Shown piece after piece: positions 26,887 to 35,460 of a stretch of DNA of 64,000 nucleotides. The notes below the pieces were generated by a model. The model was given only the letters and a program-made list of their open reading frames with translations. It was not told the origin of the DNA and made no database searches. The translations under genes and the position numbers were made by a program. The DNA is from SABI01 sp963676605 (GTDB lineage: Bacteria > Spirochaetota > Spirochaetia > Sphaerochaetales > Sphaerochaetaceae). The DNA is taken from the NCBI GenBank assembly GCA_963676605.2, contig CAXXSP010000024.1, forward strand, positions 103,652-167,651, written 5' to 3'. Every line of letters begins with the position of its first letter. Position 1 is the first letter of the stretch.

Positions 26887-26991
26887 CGAAGAGTCATTGA
26901 AAATTGAATATTTTACTTTTATGTGAAAGCTTTTGTATTTATTAGAAAAACTCATATAAATCTCGAATTCACTAAAAAACTTGATTCATAA

Positions 26992-27021
26992 TTGACAAAA
27001 AACTCATTTAATATGTATACT
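26992..27021 (+). promoter_or_regulatory. serA-serC-lrp promoter
   Basis: TTGACA (26992-26997), 18 bases, TATACT (27016-27021) in AT-rich DNA, with a 25-base leader and GAGGAG before serA. Confidence 0.75.
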
Positions 27022-27053
27022 CACTGGTATCTTTATACACGAGGAGACGGAAT

Positions 27054-27938
27054 ATGTTACTGCTTATTTCCGACGCGTTCGATTCGACCCTGCCTGAACT
27101 TCTGGCTGAATTCGGTGAAGTCACCACTGATACGGGTCGCCTGGCTGAAGCTGATGTTGTTCTTGTGAGAAGCAAGACAAAATGTACGAAAGAGTACATC
27201 GATTCTGCACCCAACCTGAAGCTGATCATCAGAGGCGGTGTAGGGATAGACAACATCGACTCAGCGTATGCTGCTGAGAAAGGGATTCTTGTGAGAAATA
27301 CTCCCAAGTCCTCCGCGATTGCTGTTGCTGAACTTGCTTTTTCTCTCATGATTTCCGTCCCGACGAATCTCATCAGGATGCACAACGGCATGAAGAACGG
27401 TGAGTGGCTCAAGAAAGAGAAAAGAACCGAACTGTACGGCAAGAAACTCGCTCTCCTCGGTATCGGCAATATTGCCAGAATGGTAGCTGCCCGTGCGAAG
27501 GCTTTCGGCATGGATGTCGTCGCCTATGACAAGTACGTCTCCTCCTCCGATGCTGCCGACATGAAGGAAACCATTGAAGAAGCTGTGAAGGATGCTGATT
27601 ACATCTCCATGCACCTTCCCCTCACCGATGAGACCAGAGGTATTATCAGTGGCGGACTTATTGCGAAAATGACGAAAAAACCGGTAATCATCAACACCGG
27701 TCGCGGTCCCTGCGTGGATGCGGAAGCAATGAAGAGTGCCCTTGCTTCAGGCGATATCAGCTGGTATGCCACTGATGTATATCCTTCTGATCCTCCCGGG
27801 GATGATTACCCCCTTCTTTCCTGTGAAAGGGTTACCCTTACACCCCACGTCGGTGCAAATACAGAAGAAAATCTCCTGAGAATCGGCAGCGAAGCTACCG
27901 ATATTCTGAGAGAACTTGTGAATGGAGGTTCGCTATGA
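27054..27938 (+). CDS. serA: D-3-phosphoglycerate dehydrogenase (short form)
   Basis: 294 residues. Oxidises 3-phosphoglycerate to 3-phosphohydroxypyruvate, the first step of serine synthesis. The Rossmann segment is LALLGIGNIARMVAARAKAF, followed by Asp of AYDKY. The D-isomer 2-hydroxyacid dehydrogenase motifs are RGGVGIDNID (catalytic Arg region) and VIINTGRGPCVD; the His is in LTPHVGANTEEN. There is no C-terminal ACT or intervening domain, so serine feedback through ACT is absent, as in other short SerA. It overlaps serC by 4 bases, which fixes its role in serine synthesis. Confidence 0.93.
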   Translation: MLLLISDAFDSTLPELLAEFGEVTTDTGRLAEADVVLVRSKTKCTKEYIDSAPNLKLIIRGGVGIDNIDSAYAAEKGILVRNTPKSSAIAVAELAFSLMISVPTNLIRMHNGMKNGEWLKKEKRTELYGKKLALLGIGNIARMVAARAKAFGMDVVAYDKYVSSSDAADMKETIEEAVKDADYISMHLPLTDETRGIISGGLIAKMTKKPVIINTGRGPCVDAEAMKSALASGDISWYATDVYPSDPPGDDYPLLSCERVTLTPHVGANTEENLLRIGSEATDILRELVNGGSL

Positions 27939-29020
27939 ACAGAAAAATGAATTTCTTTGCAGGTCCTTCAGCACTCCCTGTGGAAGTGCTGGAACAGCTT
28001 CATGAAGATTTCCTTGATTACAAGGGCTACGGACTCTCCATGATCGAAGCGAGCCACAGAGGACAGCCTTTCGAAGGCATGTACGAAGAGGCACTCGCTC
28101 TTGTGAGGGAGCTGCTCAATGTTCCCGAGAACTATGACGTCTTCTTCCTCGGAGGGGGAGCGACCCTTCAGTTCTCTATGATCCCGATGAACTTTCTTGC
28201 TCCGGGAACGGTAGCTGATTATATCAAGAGCGGTACCTGGGCGAACAAGGCAGTCCAGGATGCTCAGAAGATCGGGGACGTTCACCTCTACTATGACGGA
28301 ACAGAGAACAAATTCAGTTCCCTTCCCGATCCCTCGACAGTGAAACCCTCAGAGAATTCTTCTTACCTCTATCTCTGTTCGAATGAGACGATCGGCGGAA
28401 TCGAATGGCAGAGCTTCCCGGAGACCGGGGATGTCCCCCTCATCGCCGATATGTCGAGTGACTTTCTGAGCCGACCGGTTCCTGTTGAAAAGTTTGCCAT
28501 GATCTACGGTGGAGTGCAGAAGAATCTCGGTCCGGCGGGTGCTACACTTGTCATTCTGAGAAAGGACATGCTTGAGAGACAGAACAAGAACCTGACAGCG
28601 TATCTTGATTACTCGATCCATGCAAAGGGAGAGGGGTTGTACAATACACCTCCGGTATTCAGTATCTGGGCCGTAAAGACTGTCCTTGAATGGGTGAAGA
28701 AGAACGGCGGAGCCGAAGGGATGGCTGAAAGAGCTCTCCTCAAGTCCGGTGTCATCTATGATACGATCGATGGAAGCGGCGGTTTCTTCCGGTCCCCTGT
28801 TGATCCTGCCTACCGCTCCAAAATGAATATCACCTTCAGACTCCCGTCTGAAGATCTTGAAAAGAAATTCTTGAGTGAAGCCGGAGCTGCAGGGATGCTC
28901 GGACTGAAAGGGCATAGAAGCGTAGGAGGCCTCAGGGCATCGATTTATAACGCTGTCCCGGTCGAGGACGTGAAGGCACTCTCTCAGTTTATGAAAGAAT
29001 TCCAGAGAGTGAACGGCTGA
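27935..29020 (+). CDS. serC: Phosphoserine aminotransferase
   Basis: 361 residues. A PLP enzyme that turns 3-phosphohydroxypyruvate and glutamate into phosphoserine. The family opening is NFFAGPSALPVEVLEQ; GLSMIEASHRG and the GGGATLQFSMIPMN phosphate-binding region follow. The PLP Lys lies in MIYGGVQKNLGPAG near residue 195. The C-terminal HRSVGGLRASIYNAV is also standard. It overlaps serA by 4 bases and the Lrp-type regulator by 1 base, so the three genes form one operon. A serB phosphatase is not in the window. Confidence 0.96.
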   Translation: MNRKMNFFAGPSALPVEVLEQLHEDFLDYKGYGLSMIEASHRGQPFEGMYEEALALVRELLNVPENYDVFFLGGGATLQFSMIPMNFLAPGTVADYIKSGTWANKAVQDAQKIGDVHLYYDGTENKFSSLPDPSTVKPSENSSYLYLCSNETIGGIEWQSFPETGDVPLIADMSSDFLSRPVPVEKFAMIYGGVQKNLGPAGATLVILRKDMLERQNKNLTAYLDYSIHAKGEGLYNTPPVFSIWAVKTVLEWVKKNGGAEGMAERALLKSGVIYDTIDGSGGFFRSPVDPAYRSKMNITFRLPSEDLEKKFLSEAGAAGMLGLKGHRSVGGLRASIYNAVPVEDVKALSQFMKEFQRVNG

Positions 29021-29472
29021 TGAAGAACCTTGATGAGACGAATAAGGCGATTATCCGTCAGCTGAACGATGGCCGAAAAGCGTACAGCGCGATCGCTGAA
29101 GAACTCTCCATCACAGAGAATACGGTAAGAAGCCGTGTGAATAAGCTGATCGACGAAGGGATACTCCATATTACCGGTCTGGTGAATCCGGAGTACCTTC
29201 CCGAGGTGCAGGTCGTGGTTATGGGTGTGAAACTCAAAACCCTCGATCTCGGTCGCAAGGCTGAAGAGTTCTCCCGGCTGAAAGGCGTCGTTTCAGCAAT
29301 AGTCGTCACCGGGAGATATGACCTGATGGTTCAGGTCCTTCTCAGTGAGGATGAGAATCTCTCTCTTCTCGATTTTTTCAAAAAGGAACTCTCAAAGGTT
29401 CCTGAGATATCGGAAGTGGAAACGTTCGTGGTGTATCAGAGCCACAATTACCTCCTTCCCTATATTATCTGA
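29020..29472 (+). CDS. Lrp/AsnC-family transcriptional regulator
   Basis: 150 residues. The N-terminal helix-turn-helix (about 3-60) includes RKAYSAIAEELSITENTVRSRVNKLIDEG. The C-terminal RAM domain (about 70-145) includes VSAIVVTGRYDLMVQVL and ends SEVETFVVYQ. Its ATG overlaps the serC stop, so it is the third gene of the serine operon and probably adjusts it, or a wider amino-acid set, in response to an amino acid. The ligand is unknown. Confidence 0.9.
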   Translation: MKNLDETNKAIIRQLNDGRKAYSAIAEELSITENTVRSRVNKLIDEGILHITGLVNPEYLPEVQVVVMGVKLKTLDLGRKAEEFSRLKGVVSAIVVTGRYDLMVQVLLSEDENLSLLDFFKKELSKVPEISEVETFVVYQSHNYLLPYII

Positions 29473-29809
29473 GGAATCTGCATTCTGATGAGAGGTGAAA
29501 CTCCCGCTGAGGCGGGAGTTTCGCTGTCTCCGGAGGAATGGTTTTCCACCCATTTCTGCTCCTGCTGACAGTAGATGATTCTGATCGTTCAGAGACCTCC
29601 TGCTATCTCTGTACTCCCGCCGTTTTTCGGTAGACGGCGTTGCGATGGAATTGTTTTATCCCTTCCCGAAAAGAAAATTTCACCCTACAGAAATGTAGGC
29701 CCTACGCCCATGTAGCCTGTATTTTTCAATTCTATTCCCTGTAATTTATTACGTTATATGATTAATAGATAAACTATTATCGGAAAAGAATCTAAGACGA
29801 ATATTTTCC
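29473..29809. other. Intergenic region between the serine operon and the ectoine island
   Basis: No gene found. It holds a GAAACTCCCGC/GCGGGAGTTTC hairpin (29497-29522) just after the regulator, likely its terminator although without a T run. It also has a GCCGT/ACGGC pair near 29620-29640, two adjacent small hairpins with CCTACA/TGTAGG and CTAC/GTAG arms at 29684-29715, and the palindrome TAATAG-ATAAA-CTATTA at 29763-29779 upstream of the iclR promoter. Confidence 0.6.
29763..29779 (+). promoter_or_regulatory. Palindrome upstream of iclR, possible operator
   Basis: TAATAG, 5 bases, CTATTA. It lies about 30 bases before the -35 box of the IclR-type gene, a usual position for autoregulation by this family. 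No copy was seen elsewhere in the window. Confidence 0.35.
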
Positions 29810-29838
29810 TTGACATTTCGAATGTTATAATCTAATAC
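29810..29838 (+). promoter_or_regulatory. iclR promoter, leaderless type
   Basis: TTGACA (29810-29815), 17 bases, TAATAC (29833-29838), seven bases, then the ATG at 29846. An alternative TATAAT at 29826-29831 has no good -35 partner. Confidence 0.55.
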
Positions 29839-29845
29839 TATACAT

Positions 29846-30652
29846 ATGATTCATTATACAAACACGGGTTCAAATAATGATACAACTTATCCTCTGGCTA
29901 CCACAGTCATGAAAGCACTTACCCTGCTCGAGTTCGTTGCCCATCACCAGCCTGTACAACCTGCCGTTATGACAAAGGAACTGAAGCTCACCCGTGCCAA
30001 TGTTCACCGTCTTCTCGCCACTCTGGTACGCACAGGCTACCTCGAGAAAGTCCATAACGGATATCAACTCTCACTGAAACTATTTCAGCTTGGTTCGACT
30101 GTCCCTATAAAGGAACAGCTCAGAGAGCTTTCGAGAGAACATATGCACTCACTGGAACGTCAGGTCAGAGAGAATGTCTATCTGAACGTGCTTTATAATG
30201 ATCAGGTTATCGCGCTCGAGGAAGTGAAGAGTGTTCATACTGTCGTACTTAATCCAGATATCGTTTACACCTATCCGGTGAATTCCTGTGCTTCAGGAAA
30301 GATTCTCCTCAGTTCCTATACCGATGAGAACCTTGATGCGTATCTCAGCAATCTCGAGATGGTGAAGCGCACAGAGTTCACTATCATGGATAAGGCTGAA
30401 TTCCGTCGCCAGATACGTGAGGCGGGAGATCGCGGGTATGCCTTCGAGCTCCTTGAACACGGAGATCATCTCAATTCCGTCGCAGCTCCGGTACGGGACC
30501 GCAGTGGAGATGTGATTGCCTCTCTCGGTGTGTCCGGTCCTTCGATGAGACTCACTGATGAGAAACTGAAAGAATGCATTGAACCGCTGAAGAATACGGC
30601 GGCATTAATAACAGAGAAACTGTTACAGAACAATAAACCCCTGAACTGGTAG
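29846..30652 (+). CDS. IclR-family transcriptional regulator of the ectoine island
   Basis: 268 residues. A winged helix-turn-helix (about 18-80, TTVMKALTLLEFVAHHQP ... LTRANVHRLLATLVRTGYLEK) and a C-terminal GAF-like effector domain with CASGKILLSSY and VAAPVRDRSGDVIASLGVSGP, both standard for IclR. It heads a run of co-directional genes for solute uptake and breakdown, so it most likely controls them, with ectoine, hydroxyectoine or an N-acetyl-diaminobutyrate intermediate as possible effector. Known ectoine clusters are controlled by other families (EnuR, AsnC), so this is an inference. No Shine-Dalgarno precedes the start. Confidence 0.85.
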   Translation: MIHYTNTGSNNDTTYPLATTVMKALTLLEFVAHHQPVQPAVMTKELKLTRANVHRLLATLVRTGYLEKVHNGYQLSLKLFQLGSTVPIKEQLRELSREHMHSLERQVRENVYLNVLYNDQVIALEEVKSVHTVVLNPDIVYTYPVNSCASGKILLSSYTDENLDAYLSNLEMVKRTEFTIMDKAEFRRQIREAGDRGYAFELLEHGDHLNSVAAPVRDRSGDVIASLGVSGPSMRLTDEKLKECIEPLKNTAALITEKLLQNNKPLNW

Positions 30653-30681
30653 AACGCATTCAGGGTCAAGGAGAGAATACT

Positions 30682-32064
30682 ATGGAAAACGAAAAGATGT
30701 TTGAACAGATGTCTATGGCTGGAGCACCGAAGATTGTGACTGTTCCCCCGGGACCGAAATCAAAAGAGATCCTGCAGTATCAGGCTGATAACGAAAGTTC
30801 AGTCGTTTCATACTCAAAGGGTATGCCGATGGCAATCAGCACCGGTAAGGGTGCGACGATCCAGGATGTTGACGGAAACATCTATATCGATATGTTCAGC
30901 GGCGCTGGAGTTATGGCTGTCGGTCACGGTCACGAGGAAGTCCTCAAAGCTGCTCACGAGCAGATTGACAAGGTGACTCACACCCTCGATATCCCGTCAC
31001 CCACCCGTATGAAGATGGTCGAGACACTGAAGTCTCTCCTTCCCAAGGAACTTACCCGTGTATTCTTCGGTGGGCCTACAGGCTCGGACGCTGTGGAGCA
31101 GGCTATCAAGCTCGCAAAATACAATACCGGTAGAAACGGTATCATCGCCTTTGAAGGTGCCTACCACGGTATGACCGGTGTCGCACTTGCTCTCACGACC
31201 GACAGTTCCCACAGAGACGGAATAGGGCAGCTTGTTCCCGACGTGAAGTTCATTCCGTATCCGTATGCGTACCGCAACCCGTTCGGCTGTCCCGATGAGG
31301 ATGTCGATCTCCAGGCAGCGGCCTACCTTGAAAGAATTCTCGAGGACTCCCACTCAGGATATTCCCTCCCGGCAGCAGTGATACTCGAGTCAGTTCAGGG
31401 AGAAGGCGGCACGATCATTCCTTCAGAGCGTTTCATGAAGAGGGTAAGAGAGATCACAGAGAAGCACGGTGTGCTGATGATCTGTGATGAGATCCAGGCG
31501 GGTCTCGGAAGAACCGGTAAGATGTTCGCCTTCGAGCACTTTGATATCGTTCCTGACATTATCACGATGAGTAAGGCCCTCGGTGGAGTAGGTTTCCCGA
31601 TCTCTGCAATCGCCTATAAGGAAGAACTCAACACCTGGCCTGCAGGAAAGAGCATTGGAACCTTCAGAGGTAACATGGTTGCCTTTGCAGCCGGTGAGAA
31701 AGCTCTTAGCTGGATGAAGGAGAACAAGATTCCCGAACGTGCTGCAGAACTCGGTGAGAAGGCAATGGTCAGAATGAAGGAGATCGAGGCGAAGTATGAC
31801 ATCGTCGGTGAAGCTCGAGGACTCGGACTTATGATCGCACTTGAGATGGTTGAGGATTCAGAAAGCAGAAAGCCGGCATCCGCTATCGCTAAAAAAGTGA
31901 GAAAATATGCTCACCAGAGAGGTGTCATGATCGAAGTCGGCGGTCACCACAATAACGTCGCCCGTCTTCTTCCTCCTCTCGTGATTCCCGAAGATTATCT
32001 CATGAAGGGTATCGAAATCATTGAAGGTGTCATCAAGGACATTCAGGAAGGAAAGGTTGAATAG
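30682..32064 (+). CDS. Class III PLP aminotransferase, probable L-2,4-diaminobutyrate transaminase
   Basis: 460 residues, fold type I subgroup II. It has FSGAGVMAVGHGHEEV, FFGGPTGSDAVEQAIKLAK (cofactor phosphate), AYHGMTG, the E-x-V-Q-G-E-G-G segment (ESVQGEGG), ICDEIQAGLGRTG (PLP Asp) and the Schiff-base Lys in TMSKALGGVG near 298. It resembles the diaminobutyrate/4-aminobutyrate branch (EctB, DoeD). In the cluster it would take the 4-amino group of diaminobutyrate and give aspartate semialdehyde, the substrate of the enzyme coded next. 4-Aminobutyrate or ornithine transamination remains possible. An AAGGAG site precedes the start. Confidence 0.85.
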   Translation: MENEKMFEQMSMAGAPKIVTVPPGPKSKEILQYQADNESSVVSYSKGMPMAISTGKGATIQDVDGNIYIDMFSGAGVMAVGHGHEEVLKAAHEQIDKVTHTLDIPSPTRMKMVETLKSLLPKELTRVFFGGPTGSDAVEQAIKLAKYNTGRNGIIAFEGAYHGMTGVALALTTDSSHRDGIGQLVPDVKFIPYPYAYRNPFGCPDEDVDLQAAAYLERILEDSHSGYSLPAAVILESVQGEGGTIIPSERFMKRVREITEKHGVLMICDEIQAGLGRTGKMFAFEHFDIVPDIITMSKALGGVGFPISAIAYKEELNTWPAGKSIGTFRGNMVAFAAGEKALSWMKENKIPERAAELGEKAMVRMKEIEAKYDIVGEARGLGLMIALEMVEDSESRKPASAIAKKVRKYAHQRGVMIEVGGHHNNVARLLPPLVIPEDYLMKGIEIIEGVIKDIQEGKVE

Positions 32065-32074
32065 GAGGTCAGAA

Positions 32075-33091
32075 ATGGCTAAGTCATATACGGTTGCTGT
32101 AGTAGGCGCGATGGGAGTTGTCGGCACGGAAATGATGTCGACACTCGAGAGAAGAAACTTCCCGGTAGGGAAACTGGTTCCTCTCGATATCGCGATCCAT
32201 GCAGGTAAGGAAGTCACCTTCGGTGGGAAGAGCTGGACGGTCGCAGAGGCGAAGAAAGGAGCCTTTAAAGGTGTCGATATCGCTATTTTCTCAGCAGGAG
32301 GAGATGCAAGTGCTGTACTTGCACCGATCGCAGTGGAAGAGGGTGCTATCGTGGTCGATAATTCGTCCCAGTGGAGAATGGATCCCACCTGTCCGCTTGT
32401 CATTCCTGAAGTGAATCCTGAAGATCTTGACTGGCATAACGGAATTATCGCCAACCCCAATTGTTCAACGATTCAGATGCTTGTAGCACTGAAACCGATT
32501 CATGATGCGGCAAAGATCAAACGAGTTGTCGTATCGACCTATCAGGCAGTGAGCGGTTCCGGTAAGAGAGCTATCGATGCGCTTGAGAACGAATCGAAGG
32601 AGATGCTCGAGAAAGGTTCAGTCTCTGAGCCTCAGGTATATCCCTATCAGATCGCTTTCAATGCCATTCCTCATATCGACGTATTTCAGGAAGGCGGCTA
32701 TACGAAGGAAGAGTACAAGATGGTGAATGAGACCAAGAAGATGCTTGATAAGGATATCGAAGTCTCTCCCACCTGTGTGCGTATTCCAGTGTGGTACGGA
32801 CACTCGGAAAGTATTAACATCGAGACCGAGAAAAAACTCAGTGCAGAGGATGTGAAAAAGATTCTTTCAGAAGCTCCGAGCATTAAGGTCGTTGATGATG
32901 TTGCAAATCTGAAGTATCCTATGCCTGTACAGAGTAACAATGAGGATGAAACGATGGTCGGACGTATCCGTGAGGATTTCACCATCGAAAACGGTATCAA
33001 CCTCTGGGTTGTTTCGAACAATATCAGGAAAGGGGCTGCACTGAACGCAGTTCAGGTTGCAGAGACCCTTGTTTCACGAGGTCTTGTATAG
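32075..33091 (+). CDS. asd: Aspartate-semialdehyde dehydrogenase (phosphorylating)
   Basis: 338 residues from the ATG at 32075, which has a perfect AGGAGGT. The Rossmann loop is VVGAMGVVGTEM, the catalytic Cys is in NPNCSTIQ near 130, the segment STYQAVSGSGKRA follows, and the catalytic His is in RIPVWYGHSESI. This is the classical enzyme that links aspartyl phosphate and aspartate semialdehyde, not the aldehyde-dehydrogenase-type DoeC of known ectoine pathways. It sits 10 bases after the aminotransferase and abuts the M20 gene. It may feed semialdehyde into Lys/Thr/Met synthesis or run backward to aspartyl phosphate. Confidence 0.93.
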   Translation: MAKSYTVAVVGAMGVVGTEMMSTLERRNFPVGKLVPLDIAIHAGKEVTFGGKSWTVAEAKKGAFKGVDIAIFSAGGDASAVLAPIAVEEGAIVVDNSSQWRMDPTCPLVIPEVNPEDLDWHNGIIANPNCSTIQMLVALKPIHDAAKIKRVVVSTYQAVSGSGKRAIDALENESKEMLEKGSVSEPQVYPYQIAFNAIPHIDVFQEGGYTKEEYKMVNETKKMLDKDIEVSPTCVRIPVWYGHSESINIETEKKLSAEDVKKILSEAPSIKVVDDVANLKYPMPVQSNNEDETMVGRIREDFTIENGINLWVVSNNIRKGAALNAVQVAETLVSRGLV

Positions 33092-34284
33092 TGAGTGATA
33101 TTGGAAAACTGGTGGACGGGCTCCGAGAAGAGCTCGTCGGCCTGAGACGGGACTTTCACACCTATCCCGAACTCGGGTTCCAGGAAATCAGAACCTCTGA
33201 GAAGATCGAACAGTATCTTCAGTCCCTCGGACTGAAGACTGTCCGGGTGGCAACGACCGGTGTCGTAGCTGTTCTTGAAGGTGAAAATCCTGAGGGTCCT
33301 GTCCTGCTCATGAGAGCAGATATGGATGCCCTGCCGGTTGCAGAAGAGACCGGACTTCCGTTCTCTTCTGTGAATACGGGTGTGATGCATGCATGCGGTC
33401 ACGATGGCCATATGGCCATGATGCTGACTGCTGCAAAGATTCTCAGCGGCATGACAGACTCGTTCAGCGGAAAGATCAAGTTTGTATTTCAGCCCAATGA
33501 AGAAATCGCGGGCGCACAGATCATGATCAACCAGGGTGTGCTCGAGAATCCTACAGTCGATGCAGCGATGGGTGTGCACCTGTGGTCCCCGATTCCGACA
33601 GGAAGGATAGGGATCAGAAGCGGCGCCGTCATGGCCAGTATGGATGTCTTCAAGATCAGAATCGTCGGGAAGGGCGGCCATACCGGGTATCCGGACAGCG
33701 CTGTCGACCCCGTCATCTGTGCCGCACAGATTATCTCGCAGGTTCAGACCCTGCAGACCCGCTTTATCTCACCGATGAAACCCATTGCCCTCATGTTCGG
33801 CCGTATCAGCGGCGGCAGTAAAGGCAATATCATCCCCGAGAGCGTTGAACTTGAAGGTACGATCCGCTATCTCTACTCAACCTCTCCTGGAGAGAAGGAT
33901 TATCCGACGGATGCCTTCAGAAAGGTCGTCGACTCGGTGTGTGTCACCTATGGATGTTCTGCCGAAATCAGCATAGATCATGAAAATGATGCAGTCGTCA
34001 ATGATTCCCACATGACCTCCATCGCCTACGATACCGCCACGAAGATAGTTGGGAAAGAGCTGGTTGTGGAACACCAGTCGATGGCATGTGAAGACTTTGC
34101 AGCCTTCGCAGAGAATGTTCCGGCTGTCTTCGCCTTTATAGGTACTGCAAGCAATGAGGCAAAAAGCACGTACCCTCACCATAATCCCAAGTTCACGATC
34201 GATGAGTCGTCACTTTCAATTGGTGTGGAGTACCTTGTTTCCTCTGCCCTCGCGTATTTTTCTGATAGGGAGGCACAGAGGTAA
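33091..34284 (+). CDS. M20-family amidohydrolase, candidate N-acetyl-diaminobutyrate deacetylase
   Basis: 397 residues starting at a GTG that shares one base with the asd stop. The M20D pattern is present: FHTYPELGFQE, RADMDALPV, HACGHDGHMAM (metal His), FQPNEEIAGA (Glu pair), a dimerisation domain with GKGGHTGYPDSAVDP, and a late metal His in YPHHNPKF. Relatives are N-acyl amino acid and N-acetyldiaminopimelate deacetylases. Known ectoine pathways use DoeB, an aspartoacylase-type enzyme, for this step; here no DoeB is seen and the M20 enzyme is the natural candidate. Substrate is inferred from context. Confidence 0.85.
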   Translation: MSDIGKLVDGLREELVGLRRDFHTYPELGFQEIRTSEKIEQYLQSLGLKTVRVATTGVVAVLEGENPEGPVLLMRADMDALPVAEETGLPFSSVNTGVMHACGHDGHMAMMLTAAKILSGMTDSFSGKIKFVFQPNEEIAGAQIMINQGVLENPTVDAAMGVHLWSPIPTGRIGIRSGAVMASMDVFKIRIVGKGGHTGYPDSAVDPVICAAQIISQVQTLQTRFISPMKPIALMFGRISGGSKGNIIPESVELEGTIRYLYSTSPGEKDYPTDAFRKVVDSVCVTYGCSAEISIDHENDAVVNDSHMTSIAYDTATKIVGKELVVEHQSMACEDFAAFAENVPAVFAFIGTASNEAKSTYPHHNPKFTIDESSLSIGVEYLVSSALAYFSDREAQR

Positions 34285-34331
34285 CATCCCCCCCAGGAGT
34301 ATCCTGAGGGGAATAGAATTGAGCAAACTTA

Positions 34332-34351
34332 TACGATCAATTGAGATCGTA
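34332..34351 (+). promoter_or_regulatory. Inverted repeat before dctP, possible operator
   Basis: TACGATC, 6 bases, GATCGTA. It lies 20 bases before the dctP start, after a CCCC-AGGA/TCCT-GGGG hairpin at about 34289-34312. It could be an operator for the IclR-type regulator or a leader hairpin. No clear promoter was placed here. Confidence 0.4.
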
Positions 34352-34371
34352 GAATATTACAGGAGGAACGT

Positions 34372-35436
34372 ATGAAGAAAAGATTCTTTATCGCATCACT
34401 GATCCTTGTATTGCTGATGAGCAGTGCAATGGTGTTCGCACAGGGAAGTGGAGAGACAGCTTCAAAGTCATATGAAGTTCGTTTCCCCACCGGTGAATCC
34501 GAGGGCGACTTCATGACTGTGTGGGCGAAGAACTTCGGGCAGTATATGGCTGAACAGACCGATGGTAGATGGACAGTCAATGTATTCCCGTACGGAACAC
34601 TTGGGGAGAATGATGACATTGTCGAGCTCGCGCAGAACGGTGTTGTCGAATTTGTGTTCGCTGACTACGGATGGCTCAGTGCCTACATTCCGCAGACCAA
34701 CGTCCTTGCACTTCACTATGTTTGGCCGAGAGAAGGCCTTGTCGACATCCTTGACTGGGTAAACAACAACGGCAAATTCATGGGTGAACTCGAAGCGAAA
34801 TACAGAGAAAAGGGACTTGTCCCCCTCGGTATCTTCTTCGAAGGATGGCAGTGGCTCACAACCAAAGAGACTCCGATCAATTCTGTTAATGACCTTGTAG
34901 GTCTCAAGACACGTATCATGGGTTCCGCCATGCTGGCTAAAGACTACGCAGCATACGGCATCGACCCGACTCCTCTTCCGTACGGCGAAATCTACAGCGG
35001 CCTGCAGACCGGTCTGATCGACGCACAGAGCCAGCCCATGTTCGCCAACTTCTCTATGGCTTTCTATGAAGTGGCAGACTACTTCGTACAGCTCTGGGCA
35101 GAACCTTTCATCGGAATTCCGGCAGTGAATGCTGACGTTTTCGATGCTCTCTCAGCTGAAGATCAGCAGCTCATCCGTGATTACTGGAAATCAGTCGTCA
35201 AAGAAAGCGGTGATCAGTTCGCTCAGAAGAATGCAGAATTCAAAGACATCATTGCTGACAAGCGCCCTGAAATCAGCTTCAAGGAACTCTCTGACTCACA
35301 GGTCGCACAGCTGAAAGCTATGGCTGAAAGCAAGGTGTATCCTACCTTCAGTGAAATCGGCGGAGAAGATTCTGACATGCTTCTGGAAGTGCTCCAGAAG
35401 GATATCGCAGACGCTCAGAAGGCTCTCGGACTCTAA
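34372..35436 (+). CDS. dctP: TRAP transporter solute-binding protein DctP, probable ectoine/hydroxyectoine binder
   Basis: 354 residues with a signal peptide ending VFA-QG; a lipobox Cys is absent, so it should be a free periplasmic protein. The DctP fold shows the conserved Arg (LVGLKTRIMGS) that holds the substrate carboxylate and the segment LPYGEIYSGLQTGLIDAQ. After this, many DctP (including UehA/TeaA types) have an Asn in a QENP motif; here it reads QSQP. Trp residues in FEGWQWLT could line the pocket. Next to DoeA/EutB/EutC-like genes, ectoines are the likely ligands (compare UehA and TeaA), but the altered motif leaves room for a related solute. A strong AGGAGG precedes the ATG. Confidence 0.9.
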   Translation: MKKRFFIASLILVLLMSSAMVFAQGSGETASKSYEVRFPTGESEGDFMTVWAKNFGQYMAEQTDGRWTVNVFPYGTLGENDDIVELAQNGVVEFVFADYGWLSAYIPQTNVLALHYVWPREGLVDILDWVNNNGKFMGELEAKYREKGLVPLGIFFEGWQWLTTKETPINSVNDLVGLKTRIMGSAMLAKDYAAYGIDPTPLPYGEIYSGLQTGLIDAQSQPMFANFSMAFYEVADYFVQLWAEPFIGIPAVNADVFDALSAEDQQLIRDYWKSVVKESGDQFAQKNAEFKDIIADKRPEISFKELSDSQVAQLKAMAESKVYPTFSEIGGEDSDMLLEVLQKDIADAQKALGL

Positions 35437-35460
35437 CCAAGCACAATACCAAACCACAAT

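Noticed and set aside
29826..29831. TATAAT as the iclR -10 box
   Set aside because: It matches the consensus but has no -35 element at a proper distance, while TAATAC seven bases later pairs with TTGACA at 17 bases.
33091..34284. Calling the M20 enzyme DoeB
   Set aside because: DoeB belongs to the aspartoacylase/succinylglutamate desuccinylase family; this one is M20, so only an analogous role is proposed.
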